Shown: piece by piece, positions 48,401 to 59,299 of the stretch
Numbering within the stretch: position 1 is the first letter of the stretch
Layout: each line of letters opens with the position of its first letter
DNA from: Aporrectodea caliginosa
Taxonomy: Eukaryota > Annelida > Clitellata > Crassiclitellata > Lumbricidae
Assembly (NCBI GenBank): GCA_020284085.1
Contig: JACEVL010000807.1
Span: forward strand, 163,501 to 227,500
DNA: 64,000 nt
Reading direction: 5' to 3'
Notes under the pieces: model-generated
Databases searched by the model: none
The model's input: only the letters and a program-made list of their open reading frames with translations
Told to the model about the DNA's origin: nothing
Program-made: the position numbers and the translations under genes

Positions 48401-51400
48401 CTACAGATTGATACCTAGTGCATTATTAGGCCTACATTATTATAGAAGTAATTAGATTAGATTAGATTAGATTAGATTAGATTAGATTAGATTAGATTAG
48501 ATTAGATTAGATTAGATTAGATTAGATTAGATTAGATTAGATTAGATTAGATAGATTAGGATTAGATTAGTGTTACAGATTATTAGATTAGATTAGATTA
48601 GATTAGATTAGATTAGATTAGATTAGATTAGATTAGATTAGATTAGATTAAGATTAGATTAGATTAGATTAAATTAGATTAGATTAGATTATATAGATAG
48701 ATTAGATTAGATTAGATTAAATTAGATTATATTAGATTAGATAGATTAGACTAGATTAGGGTCTACAGCCTATAGATTAGGCAAGATTAGATTAGATTAT
48801 TAGATAGATTAGGCTAGATTAAAATCCATAAAGCCAATTCCTGGTAACATAATTTTATAGAGAGATCCTATGGATCTTAAAAACATAGTATAGCATATCG
48901 GAAGAAGGAACTAGACCCTGTGGCCATGGGCGGAAGAGGCAAGCGCCCTCCAAAAACTGTCACTATCATCGGAATAGTCAGACTATGCTGAAACCCTGAC
49001 ACAGAAACAGCAGGTCTATACAATGCATGGGTCTGTGCCTGTGTTCTATTTATGTATACGATTGAATCTCGTGTCGTGACAAGAGGTGGCAATCCATGGC
49101 TCAATACAAACATGCCTTTAAACTCGATCGGTCATCTCCCGTGTACGACGATTTTTTTGGCTATGGTTTCACTTGTAGCTACAATCCCTGATGGCATATA
49201 TATATATGCATTAACAGGTGATTCAGGATTGCATTCTAAATTTTTCCCGGGCTGGAGTTGGAAGCGCTTGTGAGTAGTTACCTAGAAGGGACGCTATACA
49301 AATTTTGAATGAATGAATGAATTGAATGATAACTTATTCGGTTGTAACCGCTAGTGTCGTTTCTATGTATTCGGCAGGGATGGTCAAATTACACGGAAAA
49401 ATGTAATTGAATTACAAATTACTTTCATTCATTCATTCATTCTTGGTTGCTGTTTAACGACAGTGTGTCATAACAAAGATGATTTGTGTCGCCCTCCTCC
49501 TTTCTCCAGGCTTGGGACTGGCACTACCACAGGTAGGGTAGTGGCGGAGTCTAATAATTCATTCCGGATATTTATATAGCGCCTCTTCAAGAAGCCTACT
49601 CAGAGGCGCTCCCAGCCCAGCCATGGCCAAACAGAAAGGACTTTAGCAGTTGTTAGAAAGCAGGCAAAATATTCCGGGGCAGTGAGCGTTACGCAAGCGA
49701 TAGCCCATTCCAAGTGGAGGGCCCAACAACCGAGAAGGCTCGACTTTGGGAGATGTAATTGAATTTGAAATTACAAAATACATGTATGTGAAAATGTAAT
49801 TGAATTACAAATTACAAATGACGTAATTTCAATAACCTAATTTCAATTACTGCCCATCCCTGGTATTCTGCATATCAGTTTTCCATTAGACTGACCCGTG
49901 TAAGGTCTTTTTGATGATTCTCGGCAGGTAGAACAGCCTCCTCCGAAGCGTCGCTCCGTCAAGAAGTATGTGATTGCGTCAGTGACCATCCTACTGGCTG
50001 TAGTGATCATTCTGGCGGCCATCTTGGTTGGCATGTACTTCTTCACGGAAGCGCAGAAGGAAATCGTCAAGGTATGTCATAAGATACTGCGCCTAAAGAT
50101 ATAGGCCTATAAAATGCTGTGCTTGAAGATACTGCGCTTAATAATGCTGCTCTTGTAAATATTGCGCTTAAAGATACTGCGATTAAAGATACGACACTTC
50201 AGATACTGCACTTACAGATAATGCACTTACAAATATTGCGCTTAAAGATACTGCAGTTAAGACAATGCACTTGCAAATACTGCATTGAAAGATACTGCAC
50301 TTTAAAAAGTTACTGCGCTTTAAGATAGAGTGCCAAAAGAAAATGATCTTAAAGATAATGGGCTTAAGATACTGCACTTAAGATACTTCAGTTACAAATA
50401 CTGCGCTTAAAGATACTGCGATTAAAGATACTGCGGTTAAAGATACTGCGATTAGACATACTGCATTGAAAGAGACGGCACTTTAAAAGTTACTGCACTT
50501 TCAGATAGAGTGGCAAAAGAAAATGCTCTTAAAGATTATGTGCTTAAGATACTGCACTTAAGATACTGCGTTTACAAATACTGGGCTTAAAGATACTTGA
50601 TAAAGATACTGATTTTGGAGATGTTGTGCCTGAAGATACTGCACTTAAAGATACTGCAGTTAGAGATACTTGAGTTTGTACAATTAACAGTACTGGAATT
50701 ATTAAAAAAACTGGAACAAGTTTCGGCACAAAACCATTTAATCAACCGGTTTAGACCTACATTGTACATTTTAAATGCTTAATGATGCAGTAATCTCTTA
50801 GTTGCAGTCTGCAGCCGTGACTAGAAGCCTTATATAGGTTTTTTTCGACGTGGAACCATGTAAATTTCTGTCTTCGTATTCCTATCGGACTATTGCATCA
50901 TTTAGTCAGTACCCAGAAGGCAGTGGTGCGCCTTCGATGTGTTTTCTGTAGACGCTATATAAGTACTCACTGCTCAGATACATACATACACAACATACAT
51001 ACATACACACTTACCTACATACGCATCATACATACATGCATGCATACGTGGGGCGCGGTGGTGTAGGGGTATGTTCAGTGCCTTGCAGCCGGAGGGTTGC
51101 GGGTTCGAATCCACCTCAAGCCGCCGCGTAGGGACCCTGGGCAAGTCCTTCACTCGCAATTGCTCATGCACTTCGGCGTGAAACTCCGATTCAGTGACCG
51201 CGCTGTAGTCGGGAGCGCCTCTGAGTAAAAATCTTGAATGGGCGCTATAACAAGTGCTCATACATACATACATACATACATACATACATACATACATACA
51301 TACATACATACATACATACATACGTACATACATACATACATACATACATACATACATACATACATACATACCATGTATATGTGTATCATATTGACTACAT

Positions 51401-54400
51401 ATATGTATATATATTATACATGCATATATACATACATACATATAGATTTGTCTTTTCTTGTTTCACAGTATTCTCTGCAGTTTGACAAGAATACCAATCA
51501 AGACGTGACGAGCGATCCCAATACAAACATCGTCCAATATGAGATGCAAAACCCTGGACAGAAAACATGGGTCGTCAACGACTTCAACAAGGTGAGAAGA
51601 GTCCTCACGACACTCACCTACTTTGTTTACTTACAATACGAACGGAAAAATCCATAGTTTTATTCCATTAGACACTGTAAATGAAAAACCGAATCTCTGT
51701 GATCATTCTAACAACTTGTGGAAATTAGTATTCAAATCCAATCCAAACTTGAAGAATTTTATTAAGTGACTATAGATTTGATATAACTCTAGTTCAATTG
51801 TAATTTGTATTCGAAATGTTCTTCTTATATAAATTACAATTGAACTAGAGTTAAATTGAGGGCGAGGACTAGCCATCTGCCTTCATGACCAGTTCCGCAA
51901 GCGTCTGAAAACCTCCCTTTATCAATGAAGAGACTGGCTCGGGTCGGGAGCGCCTCTGTTTTGAGTGGCGCTTTATAAATGCTTGATTACGATTAAGATT
52001 ACGATTACGATATGCCTATCGTATAATTTCATATGCCCAGACGGTAAACAGTAAACACATTTTGCCTATGTCTGCATATCTGAATTAGTTCTAGGGACTA
52101 CTGTCCTTCTCCTCTTCGTCTTCCTCCTCCTCTTGTCCTCCGCCTTCCCCTGCTTCTACTCCTCCTTATAATAGATTGCAGACACCCTTACAAAATGGCA
52201 GTACATGCAGTGGCGGCGCCAGACACTTTTTGTAACCAGGGCATAGCCAGGGCACTCATACAAGTTACCAGTGCAGAGGTGATTTATGGCAAGCCTGGTA
52301 GCGCGAGCTTATATGGTGACCATATGCATGGTAACCATTTAATTTCGCGCTACCGTGCTCGCCAAAAGTCGGCCCTCTGTAGGCCTACTATTATACTTGT
52401 CAGGTCAGAGGCTCAGGTGGGCAAAGCCCTCTGAAGCTGAACGCTTTTTCACATTTGTAAAGCAAATTTTAACATCTCAGTGAACTTAGTACTCGCATTA
52501 CTAAAAATACTCTTTGGGTAGCATGCACAACAGTTTTCAAAAGCAAAAAGTTCAACAAATAGAGCCATTGATTCAGGTACTGTTTACGCATTTGCTCAAG
52601 TAACTCGTGTCATATGAGATGCAATTAAGCCTAGGGGGTTAGACGTTGATTTATGTGCAGTTTGCGTGTGAAATGTAGACTTTATTGTGGGATCCTAAGA
52701 AAGACAAAGGGGTTGAACCCTTAACCTCCCCCGGCAATTCTCACCCTGGTGTTTGCTACTGACAATAGGCCTCCCGCTTCCATCTTCTTCAAACGGACTA
52801 CTAGGATGACATGGGTCCTGAGATACAGTCATGCTCTTAATTAAAGGAAGCGGATGCGATAGCGGAAGAAAAGTGTACCCGATCAGTATAGCGAAAGATC
52901 GGCCCAGCTTAAATAAATCTCAGTCTGAGGTAGCAGTGGAACTGCAAGTAATGTCAATTTCCTCACCTCTAATGACGTCTATTTTCTACTTGGAAGTTGT
53001 CGGCACATCGGAGCAAAGTGAACTATAGCTAGCCTATCGGGCCTATCGGCTTCTTCCTCCGCTGTATCTGCATTCTCCACAAACATCTGCAGCTGACGGA
53101 ATATCAGCATCTGAGGTTTGCATCTTAAAGAACAAATTGATGGAAGGAGTACCGACAAGAGGAGTCTCAATTTTAGACTTTCCTCTGCTCGTTTCTGAAT
53201 GCCAGAACTGTACAATGTGTACATACGTTTCAAGGGATTCAAGGCTGATGATGATAATTTTCGTCTACATATGAAATCCAATGCAAACATTGGACTCCAA
53301 CTGGCCTCGGCCCATGGATATGATGCAAGCGTTGGACACTTACGGGCCTTTGGCCCATGGATCCTGATGATGATGATGATGATTATATTTAAAAGTACGG
53401 TAAACGAATGAATATACAGTACCATGGCTTGTACAGAGACACTGTAGGAGACAGGCGACAGAGACAGCGATATATATATAATAATACATATATTATATTA
53501 TATATGTATGTATATATATGTTATATATATAGAGAGAGAGACAAGAGACAGAGACAGAGAGACAGAGAGAGACAGAGACAGAGACAGAGACAGACAGACA
53601 GAGACACGCTGGAGCAGAGTGGATGCATGCCTCAATGGAAGAATCATCACTCACTGGCCGTATATCGAGCGTGTCTCCATGTACAAACAACTGAGTGTTC
53701 GCTTCTACTGTGGTTCAAATATTCCGACACATGTGTCGGTGACTGATAGACCACACATACACACGTCTGTGGACCTGCAGTTGTGTATCGTGTATCATGC
53801 TACAAAGCTGTATAGCAAAATTTTGGAGCCAAAAATTTGGCAGGGCAACGACTAGGGCAAAGGCTTTTTTACCAGGGCATTTGCCCTGGCATGCCCTGGT
53901 GTAGTGCCGCCACTGAGTACATGGTAATCGATGCTAATTTAAATCAGTAGCATACACGCCTTGAGGCCTGACCTGTAGCCACACGAACATAGATTACAGT
54001 TAAACTATAGTTAAGTTAAATCTATATTTAACTATAGTCACTGAACTAAGCTTCTCTCATTCTGACCTCGTTCTCCTATTCATATTACAGACTATAGCTC
54101 ATAAATATTTCCACATTCGCGCAGTTGCTTCATACCTCTCTACACGTCATCTGAACATTCTTACGAAATGTACCGAAGTAAACTAAAATGGCGGCCATAG
54201 TATTTACGATATTTTCCATAGCCGTAGACATTTCTTTAAGCAGCTGCCACGCCTCGTATGTCTAAGGGGTAACGGTTGCCGACATAAAAAAACTCAGACC
54301 ACCATTTTACTTGTGTACACATTTTAACTACTAGATGCGTCATCGTTGTACAGACGTAATTCTTTTATTGTCGCAGGATATACAAGTCGTCAAAATTGAG

Positions 54401-54789
54401 ACTGGCACCCAGACCAACTGCTACGTATCTGCACTGAACCGTACCCGTGCCACGGAGCCATCTCAAATCACTGGCCCGGACACAAAGGTATGAAAACAAC
54501 CTACTACTCAGTTTATAGTCAACAAACCGTGCTAAGACCAGTGTTTGAATAGAATTATTGTTAATACTTGGACTGATGTTGACACACGAATAATTGGTAA
54601 TACTTAGAGCCACATCAAACAATCCACTGTCTGGTTGGTTTAAACGAGATATTCTTCGGCCTCTTTTCATGCATCACTCAACAATATCCTGAGAGGTATA
54701 ATTTGAGCTCAAGAGTTCAAAGACGTATGTATGTATGCATGTATGTATGTATGTATGTATGTATGTATGTATGTATGTATGTATGTATG

Positions 54790-54823
<34 letters not shown>

Positions 54824-56289
54824 TGTATGTATGTATGTATGTGTGTGTGTATGTATGTATGTATGTATACAGTGCAGAGTCACGACATCGGTGATAATGT
54901 GGAACAACCTAGAGTGAGTCAAACATTGGCTTGTACAACGCTAGACATTAAAAATTTATAAGTGCTATATGTAGCCTAAGCTTGTTTTTAAAGCCAACGC
55001 TGTCAAGTGTATCGTCACGACAGAGTTTTAACTACTTGTGGTGTTTAAAGTGTAATTAAACTACGAAATGGAACGGGCTTCCTTTGGAGGTGTTTCTCCT
55101 CCCAAGGGTCCACTTCCCTTCGTTTTATCAGTAGCTTAAAGGCAATTCTCCGTCGAACCTGGGTGCATAATACCAAAATCCCAACCCTACAGCAGTTCAT
55201 AAATATAGGCTAATGTTTTAGTCAAAGTAGAAGTTGGATGAGCGATGAAAACATGGTATTGATGCTAAATTATTGCAGTAATAATTATTGAATTTGGATG
55301 AGCATATTTATAGCAGAAATAGAAGCTGAATGAGTGATGAAAAAATGATTATGATGCTAAATTATTGCAGTAAAACTAGAAGGTGGATGAGCGATTAAAA
55401 TATTTCTAGTAGAAGTGGAAGTTGGATGAGGGATAGAAATTTGTTATAGTAGAAGTAGATGTTGGATGAACGATGAAAACATGGCTAAAATATGTTTTAA
55501 ATAATTTTATGAACTGCTGTACGGGTTGGGATTTGGGTAAATCCAGCCTGGGTCGAGTGTACCTCTGTAGTGAGATCCTGAAGAGGCGCTATAAAATATT
55601 GATTGATTGATTGATTAATGATTGAACAACAACAAAAGTATTACGTAAGAGGTATACTTCGTTTTAAGTAGGCCTACTAGTCCTGTTGTGAAGCTTTTGT
55701 TGATGTTTATGCAGGGATCCGTTCGAACCGGAACACACCGGAACGGCGTTCTGGTTCCTTTTTGGCAGGAACATTTCGTTACATTATTTTCAGCATGTGT
55801 TTAGTTACATTAACATGGCACCTGAAGCAGGTGTTCCTGTTCCTTTTTGTTATGGACGGGATCACTGAGTTTATGGTATGGGGCGCGGTGGTGTAGACAC
55901 TGTAGGGGTTTGTTCGGTGCCTTGCAGCCGGAGTGTTGCGGGTTCGAATCCACCTCAAGCCGCCGCGTAGGGACCCTGGGCAAATCCTTCACTCGCAATT
56001 GCTCATGCGCTTCGGCGTGAAACTCCGATTCAGTGTCCGCGCTGTAGTCAGGAGCTCCGCTGAGTAGAAATCTTGAAGGGGCGCTATAACAAGTGCTCAT
56101 ACATACATACATACATACATACATACATACATACATACATACATACATACATACATACATACATACATACATACATACATGCATGCATGCATACATACAT
56201 ACATACATACATACATACATACATACATACATACATACATACATACATACATACATACATACATACATACATGTACATACATACATACA

Positions 56290-56323
<34 letters not shown>

Positions 56324-56708
56324 CATACATACATGGCATCTAATCGATGAAGACGCCTAACAAATTGCCATACTTCGTTTTACCTTACATCCCATATCGT
56401 TAGTTAGGTCGAAAGCATTTCCGTTGGTTTTAGTACATCTTCCAGCCTTACCTTACTCCGCTTTCAGTTCTATTCTATACTTGAGACCTGCTTTATGATC
56501 GAGGCTGCTTGGGCCTTAAACCAAAAAGTCCAAGCAATATGAATTACTTTTGCCAAGCTTTGGATTTGAAGTCTAGGTCTCAGTCTGTCTCTGTCTGTCT
56601 GTCTGTCTCTGTCTCTGTCTCTGTTTCTGTCTCTATCTCTATCTCTGTCGCTGTCTCTGTCTCTGTCTCTGTCTCTCTCTGTCTCTGTCTGTCTGTCTGT
56701 CTGTCTCT

Positions 56709-56764
<56 letters not shown>

Positions 56765-58245
56765 TGTCCCTCTGTCTGTCTGTATATATATTATATCGAT
56801 TAGGTGACTATTTGATTAATAGATGCACCAATTGCGAACCACACTCGTTGTCAGCGTTTCTACACTATTTCTTATTGTCTGAACAATGTCTGCAGGAAGT
56901 GAACAAAGCCGCTACTTTGACCTACGTGACTTCTGGAAGTCCAATCAGCGATACTTCGTTCCTGGCAAAGGCAGCGCGAGACATATGCAAGGGAATAAGC
57001 ACCTACTGGCTCTACCCTCACTGCTCCGATAGCTCAGCCATCAATGCCCCACCGCCAATGCCGTCAACCATGCCACCCGGTACGTATCAGGCTGTATCTG
57101 TCTGTCTGTCTGTCTGTCTGTATGTCTGTCTGTCTGTCTGTATGTATGCCATGTATGTATGTATGTATGTATGTATGTATGTATGTATGTATGTATGTAT
57201 GTATGTATGTATGTATGTATGTATGTATGTATGTATGTATGTATGTATGTATGTATGTATGTATGTATGTCTGTATGTCTGTATGTCTGTATGTCTGTAT
57301 GTCTGTCTGTCTGTATGTCTGTCTGTCTATCTATCAAAAGAGTCTTTTAACGGACACAACAAATGCCTCAGTTGCTTTTAATTGCCAGCCTGTACGTAAA
57401 TCAAGTCTCACGGTGAAAACTGAATAAATTCTTTCCTATAGACGTCAACAGCCTTTGACGCCATAAGATGTCATTTTCATAACTGTTGGAATTCAATTGC
57501 TACCTTTTCTTGCATAGATCTGCTTACCTGTTTACACCGAACGCTAGGGGGCGGCAGATAGCGCATTGGATAACACACTGGCATAGAGAGGTACCGAGAT
57601 CGACTTCCGTAGGCGGACACGCTTTGTAGGCTGCTATTAGCGCCGTGTATTGCAGGCTGTCTGCTCTGCTATAGTAGTTAAGATTTATGTCCTCTGTCAT
57701 TTGTGTTCTTGAGACAGACAGACAGACAGAGACAGACAGACAGTGACAGAGACAGAGCGAGTTAGACTGCGAGAGAGAGTGAGTGATTGAGTGAGACAGA
57801 CAGATAGACATACAGACACAGAAAGACAGAGACAGACAGAGAGGAGGCAGAGGAACTGCTAAGGCCTCTTAGTGGTTTCTCTTCAAGCGGCGCTATACAA
57901 ATCTCTGATTGCAAATTACAGTTGACCGTTACGTGTGTTCGTCTTGTAGTTCCGGTGACAACTCGCCAGCCTGCAGTCGACAACTCTCCCTGGTACATCT
58001 ACTGGCACTACCCATACAACACCAACATCAGCGCCTACTGCGTGACCGGATGCTGCAAGACGGTCTGCGCCTGCAGCATCGACTACTACTGGGTCTACTC
58101 CTCAGGCAGTCTGTACTGTACCTGGGTTGCCGCCAACTGCCCAGACTACGGGATCCGGGAGAATCCCATCTCCCAGACCTGCACCGATGGGCCAACCGGG
58201 TTGGACTGCCCCAACATCGCTCCTGCCCGCCTCCCCGACTGCTAA
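45341..58245 (+). CDS. BRICHOS-domain type II membrane protein, six exons, 307 aa
   Basis: Exons 45341-45406, 49928-50071, 51469-51591, 54377-54487, 56896-57079 and 57950-58245 all have GT/AG boundaries and join to 924 coding bases. The start ATG has A at -3. Residues 1-35 are cytosolic with a basic KRRSVKK stop; 36-61 are one hydrophobic helix; then a linker, and a BRICHOS domain at about 93-190 with the conserved Asp (D108, VVNDFNK) and the Cys pair C126 (TNCYV) and C179 (RDICKGISTYW). BRICHOS acts as an intramolecular chaperone for a C-terminal or membrane segment in proteins such as surfactant protein C, ITM2 and chondromodulin. Here a Pro-rich hinge (APPPMPSTMPP) leads to about 95 residues rich in Trp, Tyr and Cys (ten Cys). 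N-glycosylation sequons lie at N132 and N235. The exact orthologue and client function are unknown. Confidence 0.9.
45431..45727. repeat. (GTAT)n/(GGAT)n array in intron 1
   Basis: Mixed tetranucleotide array with GGAT, GCAT and GTAT blocks, 25 bases after the exon 1 donor. Confidence 0.93.
46200..46626. repeat. Long polypyrimidine tract (CTT/CCT-rich), intron 1
   Basis: About 430 bases of almost uninterrupted C/T on the plus strand, with mirror-like CTT blocks. The 226-codon ORF across it (Ser/Pro/Leu-rich) is an artefact. Confidence 0.92.
46627..48440. other. BRICHOS intron 1, repeat remnants
   Basis: No exon. It contains ATC-rich microsatellites and a 'tatatagcgccctttcaag' SINE tail (minus sense) near 47234-47265. 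Around 47345-47510 there is a sequence resembling the end of a LINE, which I cannot classify. Confidence 0.4.
47146..47330. repeat. (ATC)n imperfect array
   Basis: Trinucleotide-rich segment interrupted by a SINE tail. Confidence 0.85.
48449..48800. repeat. (ATTAG)n pentanucleotide array, about 350 bp
   Basis: ATTAG units, very regular for the first 90 bases, then broken by single-base changes and short inserts. Confidence 0.95.
49446..49550 (+). repeat. Third copy of the PH-gene 3' flank segment
   Basis: 'gtgtcataacaaagatgat' through 'ccaggcttgggactggc' matches 34503-34600 and 37845-37915. This part of the duplicated flank is therefore a dispersed repeat in its own right. Confidence 0.75.
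49556..49640 (-). repeat. SINE 3' tail, minus orientation
   Basis: 'tttatatagcgcctcttcaag' followed by 'cctactcagaggcgctcccag', matching the reverse complement of the tails at 51205 and 56045. Confidence 0.75.
49928..50071 (+). CDS. BRICHOS gene exon 2 (transmembrane helix)
   Basis: Acceptor 'tgatgattctcggcag', donor caag|gtatgt, 48 codons in phase 0. It carries VEQPPPKRRSVKK and the hydrophobic helix YVIASVTILLAVVIILAAIL. Confidence 0.9.
50085..50690. repeat. Degenerate minisatellite, units of about 11-16 bases, intron 2
   Basis: Dozens of variants of 'aaagatactgc' followed by (g/a)(c/a/t)tt, starting 14 bases after the exon 2 donor. Longer blocks (about 190 bases, e.g. 'ttttaaaa(a)gttactgc' near 50300 and 50485) are duplicated within it. 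Confidence 0.88.
51049..51260 (+). mobile_element. tRNA-derived SINE (family B, copy 1)
   Basis: tRNA-like head with A-box 'tggtgtaggggt' and a perfect B-box GGTTCGAATCC (51102-51112), then 'gcaagtccttcactcgc' and the tail 'gggcgctataacaagtgctc'. An ATAC array follows directly, and ATAC-rich sequence precedes it. Confidence 0.82.
51261..51370. repeat. (ATAC)n array, SINE tail, intron 2
   Basis: Tetranucleotide array about 100 bases upstream of exon 3. Confidence 0.95.
51469..51591 (+). CDS. BRICHOS gene exon 3
   Basis: Acceptor 'tcttttcttgtttcacag', donor caag|gtgaga, 41 codons in phase 0. It includes the linker and the start of BRICHOS, with the conserved Asp in TWVVNDFNK. Confidence 0.9.
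51785..51852. repeat. Perfect 22-bp inverted repeat, 24-base loop
   Basis: Arms 51785-51806 and 51831-51852 are exact reverse complements. Intron 3, no microsatellite character. Confidence 0.9.
51938..52010 (+). repeat. SINE 3' tail with degenerate (GATTAC)n
   Basis: 'gtcgggagcgcctctg' and 'ggcgctttataaatgcttg' followed by GATTAC/GATTAA units. Confidence 0.65.
52208..53915 (-). mobile_element. 1.7-kb hAT-like element, copy 2 (inverted)
   Basis: Starts CAGTGGCGGCGCCAGACAC and ends GTAGTGCCGCCACTG, with perfect duplication agtacatg (52200-52207, 53916-53923). It is in opposite orientation to copy 1 and lies in intron 3 of the BRICHOS gene. Confidence 0.93.
54377..54487 (+). CDS. BRICHOS gene exon 4
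   Basis: Acceptor 'cttttattgtcgcag', donor aaag|gtatga, 37 codons in phase 0. It carries C126 in TQTNCYVSAL and the NRT sequon. Confidence 0.9.
54726..54870. repeat. (GTAT)n array, intron 4
   Basis: Tetranucleotide array about 240 bases downstream of exon 4. Confidence 0.95.
54880..55875. other. BRICHOS intron 4, degenerate repeats
   Basis: Between 55205 and 55500 a unit including 'agaagttggatgagcgatgaaaa' recurs about five times at irregular spacing. A SINE tail ending in (TTGA)n lies at 55548-55622. No exon seen. Confidence 0.6.
55879..56097 (+). mobile_element. tRNA-derived SINE (family B, copy 2)
   Basis: Same as 51049-51260, with an 11-base insertion in the A-box region ('gtgtagacactgtagggg') and a perfect B-box at 55941-55951. 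The tail runs into an ATAC array. Confidence 0.82.
56098..56334. repeat. (ATAC)n array, about 235 bp, intron 4
   Basis: Long array after the SINE, about 560 bases upstream of exon 5. Confidence 0.96.
56579..56783. repeat. (TCTG)n/(TC)n array, intron 4
   Basis: Pyrimidine-rich array ending 110 bases before exon 5. Confidence 0.95.
56896..57079 (+). CDS. BRICHOS gene exon 5
   Basis: Acceptor 'gaacaatgtctgcag', donor cccg|gtacgt, phase 0 in and 1 out. It includes AARDICKGISTYWLYPHCSD with C179, then the Pro-rich hinge. Confidence 0.9.
57093..57335. repeat. (GTCT)n/(GTAT)n array, intron 5
   Basis: Begins 14 bases after the exon 5 donor; the central 130 bases are GTAT. Confidence 0.96.
57711..57843. 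repeat. (CAGA)n array, intron 5
   Basis: Purine-rich array, complementary to the TCTG array in intron 4, about 105 bases upstream of exon 6. Confidence 0.9.
57950..58245 (+). CDS. BRICHOS gene exon 6 (Cys/Trp/Tyr-rich C-terminus)
   Basis: Acceptor 'tgtgttcgtcttgtag', phase 1 in. It reads VPVTTRQPAVDNSPWYIYWH, then YCVTGCCKTVCACSIDYYWV and on to ARLPDC and TAA. GC content is clearly above the introns. Ten Cys suggest a disulphide-rich extracellular fold. Confidence 0.92.
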
Positions 58246-59086
58246 GAGGGCTCACCGATTGCCCTGATCAGATCGTAGGGGGTCTTTGCCTCGGTGGACA
58301 AAGCTTATACTAACAGCAGATATTACTTAGATCTATCATATATATAACATGTTGTAATTGGACATTTTTCAAATTTTATATTTAACAAGTGCTGCACGTT
58401 AAGCATGAACAAACCGACAATCCGTCTAACATTGTACAATCGTGTAAAATCGTAAAATCGTAACTCGTAGACTCGAAACTTCTACAGCGCCCACAAAAGC
58501 GAAGTCGCGGAAACCAGCTTATTCACATAACGCGCGAAACACCACGGAAAAGACAAAGGTAGAGACACAGAGACAGGCAGAAAGATAGAGGCAGATAGAG
58601 ACAGCAGGAGGCAAGAAGACATAAAGAAATATCAAAGACAGCGAAAATATACAGAGCAATGACAGTGTGCAGGTCAAGACAAGACGAGACGGAACAAGAG
58701 ACAGACAGACACTGATGAAGCGAGAGAAAGATGCGCACAGACAGACAACGAAACGGTGAAAGTGGAACTGTGCATGCGGAGACTCAGACAACAGATGATG
58801 GACAATCGCTAGATGGAGTATAATATTATAACTACTTAGCCATGTTGTTTTGATATTACGTGTAATTTTCTTATAACTGGAATCGGACTAGCAGAAACAA
58901 ATCAAAACTTTCGCATAAAATATAAATATAAAGGATATACGCAGACATTATGTATAATTGTATATATATAGTCACTTTATTTGACGCCAATTCAAGAATG
59001 ATACATATGTATGTCTGGGTATATATGTAAATAGGCTATATGTAAATGTGTGTAAACTGTGTATATTTGAACTCTTGTAAGCGAGC
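58246..59086. other. 3' UTR/flank of the BRICHOS gene
   Basis: No canonical AATAAA close to the stop. 'caacgcgcccacaaaagc'-type repeat sequence near 58480 matches 3490-3560. A loosely purine-rich (AGACAGA) stretch lies at 58550-58790. Confidence 0.4.
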
Positions 59087-59177
59087 ACTCACACACGCAC
59101 GCACACATACTAACACACACACACGCACGCACGTACGCACGCACGTACGCACACACCCACACGTGTGTGTTTGTGTT

Positions 59178-59209
<32 letters not shown>

Positions 59210-59297
59210 CGCGCGCGCGTGTGCGTGTGTGTGCCTGTGGGTGTATATGTGCGTGTGTGTAGGTGTGTGTGTGTGCGCGTGGGTTTGCGTGTGTAAC
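59087..59297. repeat. (AC)n then (TG)n array
   Basis: CA-rich run to about 59163, then TG-rich run: an imperfect inverted dinucleotide structure. Confidence 0.9.
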
Positions 59298-59299
59298 TG

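Noticed and set aside
51049..51121. Functional tRNA gene (perfect B-box)
   Set aside because: The acceptor stem does not close, and the sequence continues into a SINE body that recurs at 55879.
51234..56360. Tyr-Ile-His-Thr and Met-Tyr-Val-Cys repeat ORFs
   Set aside because: ATAC/GTAT microsatellite translations.
56509..57381. 290-codon ORF, the longest in the window
   Set aside because: It is real exon 5 (56896-57079) read through flanking TCTG and GTAT arrays; clear splice sites bound the exon.
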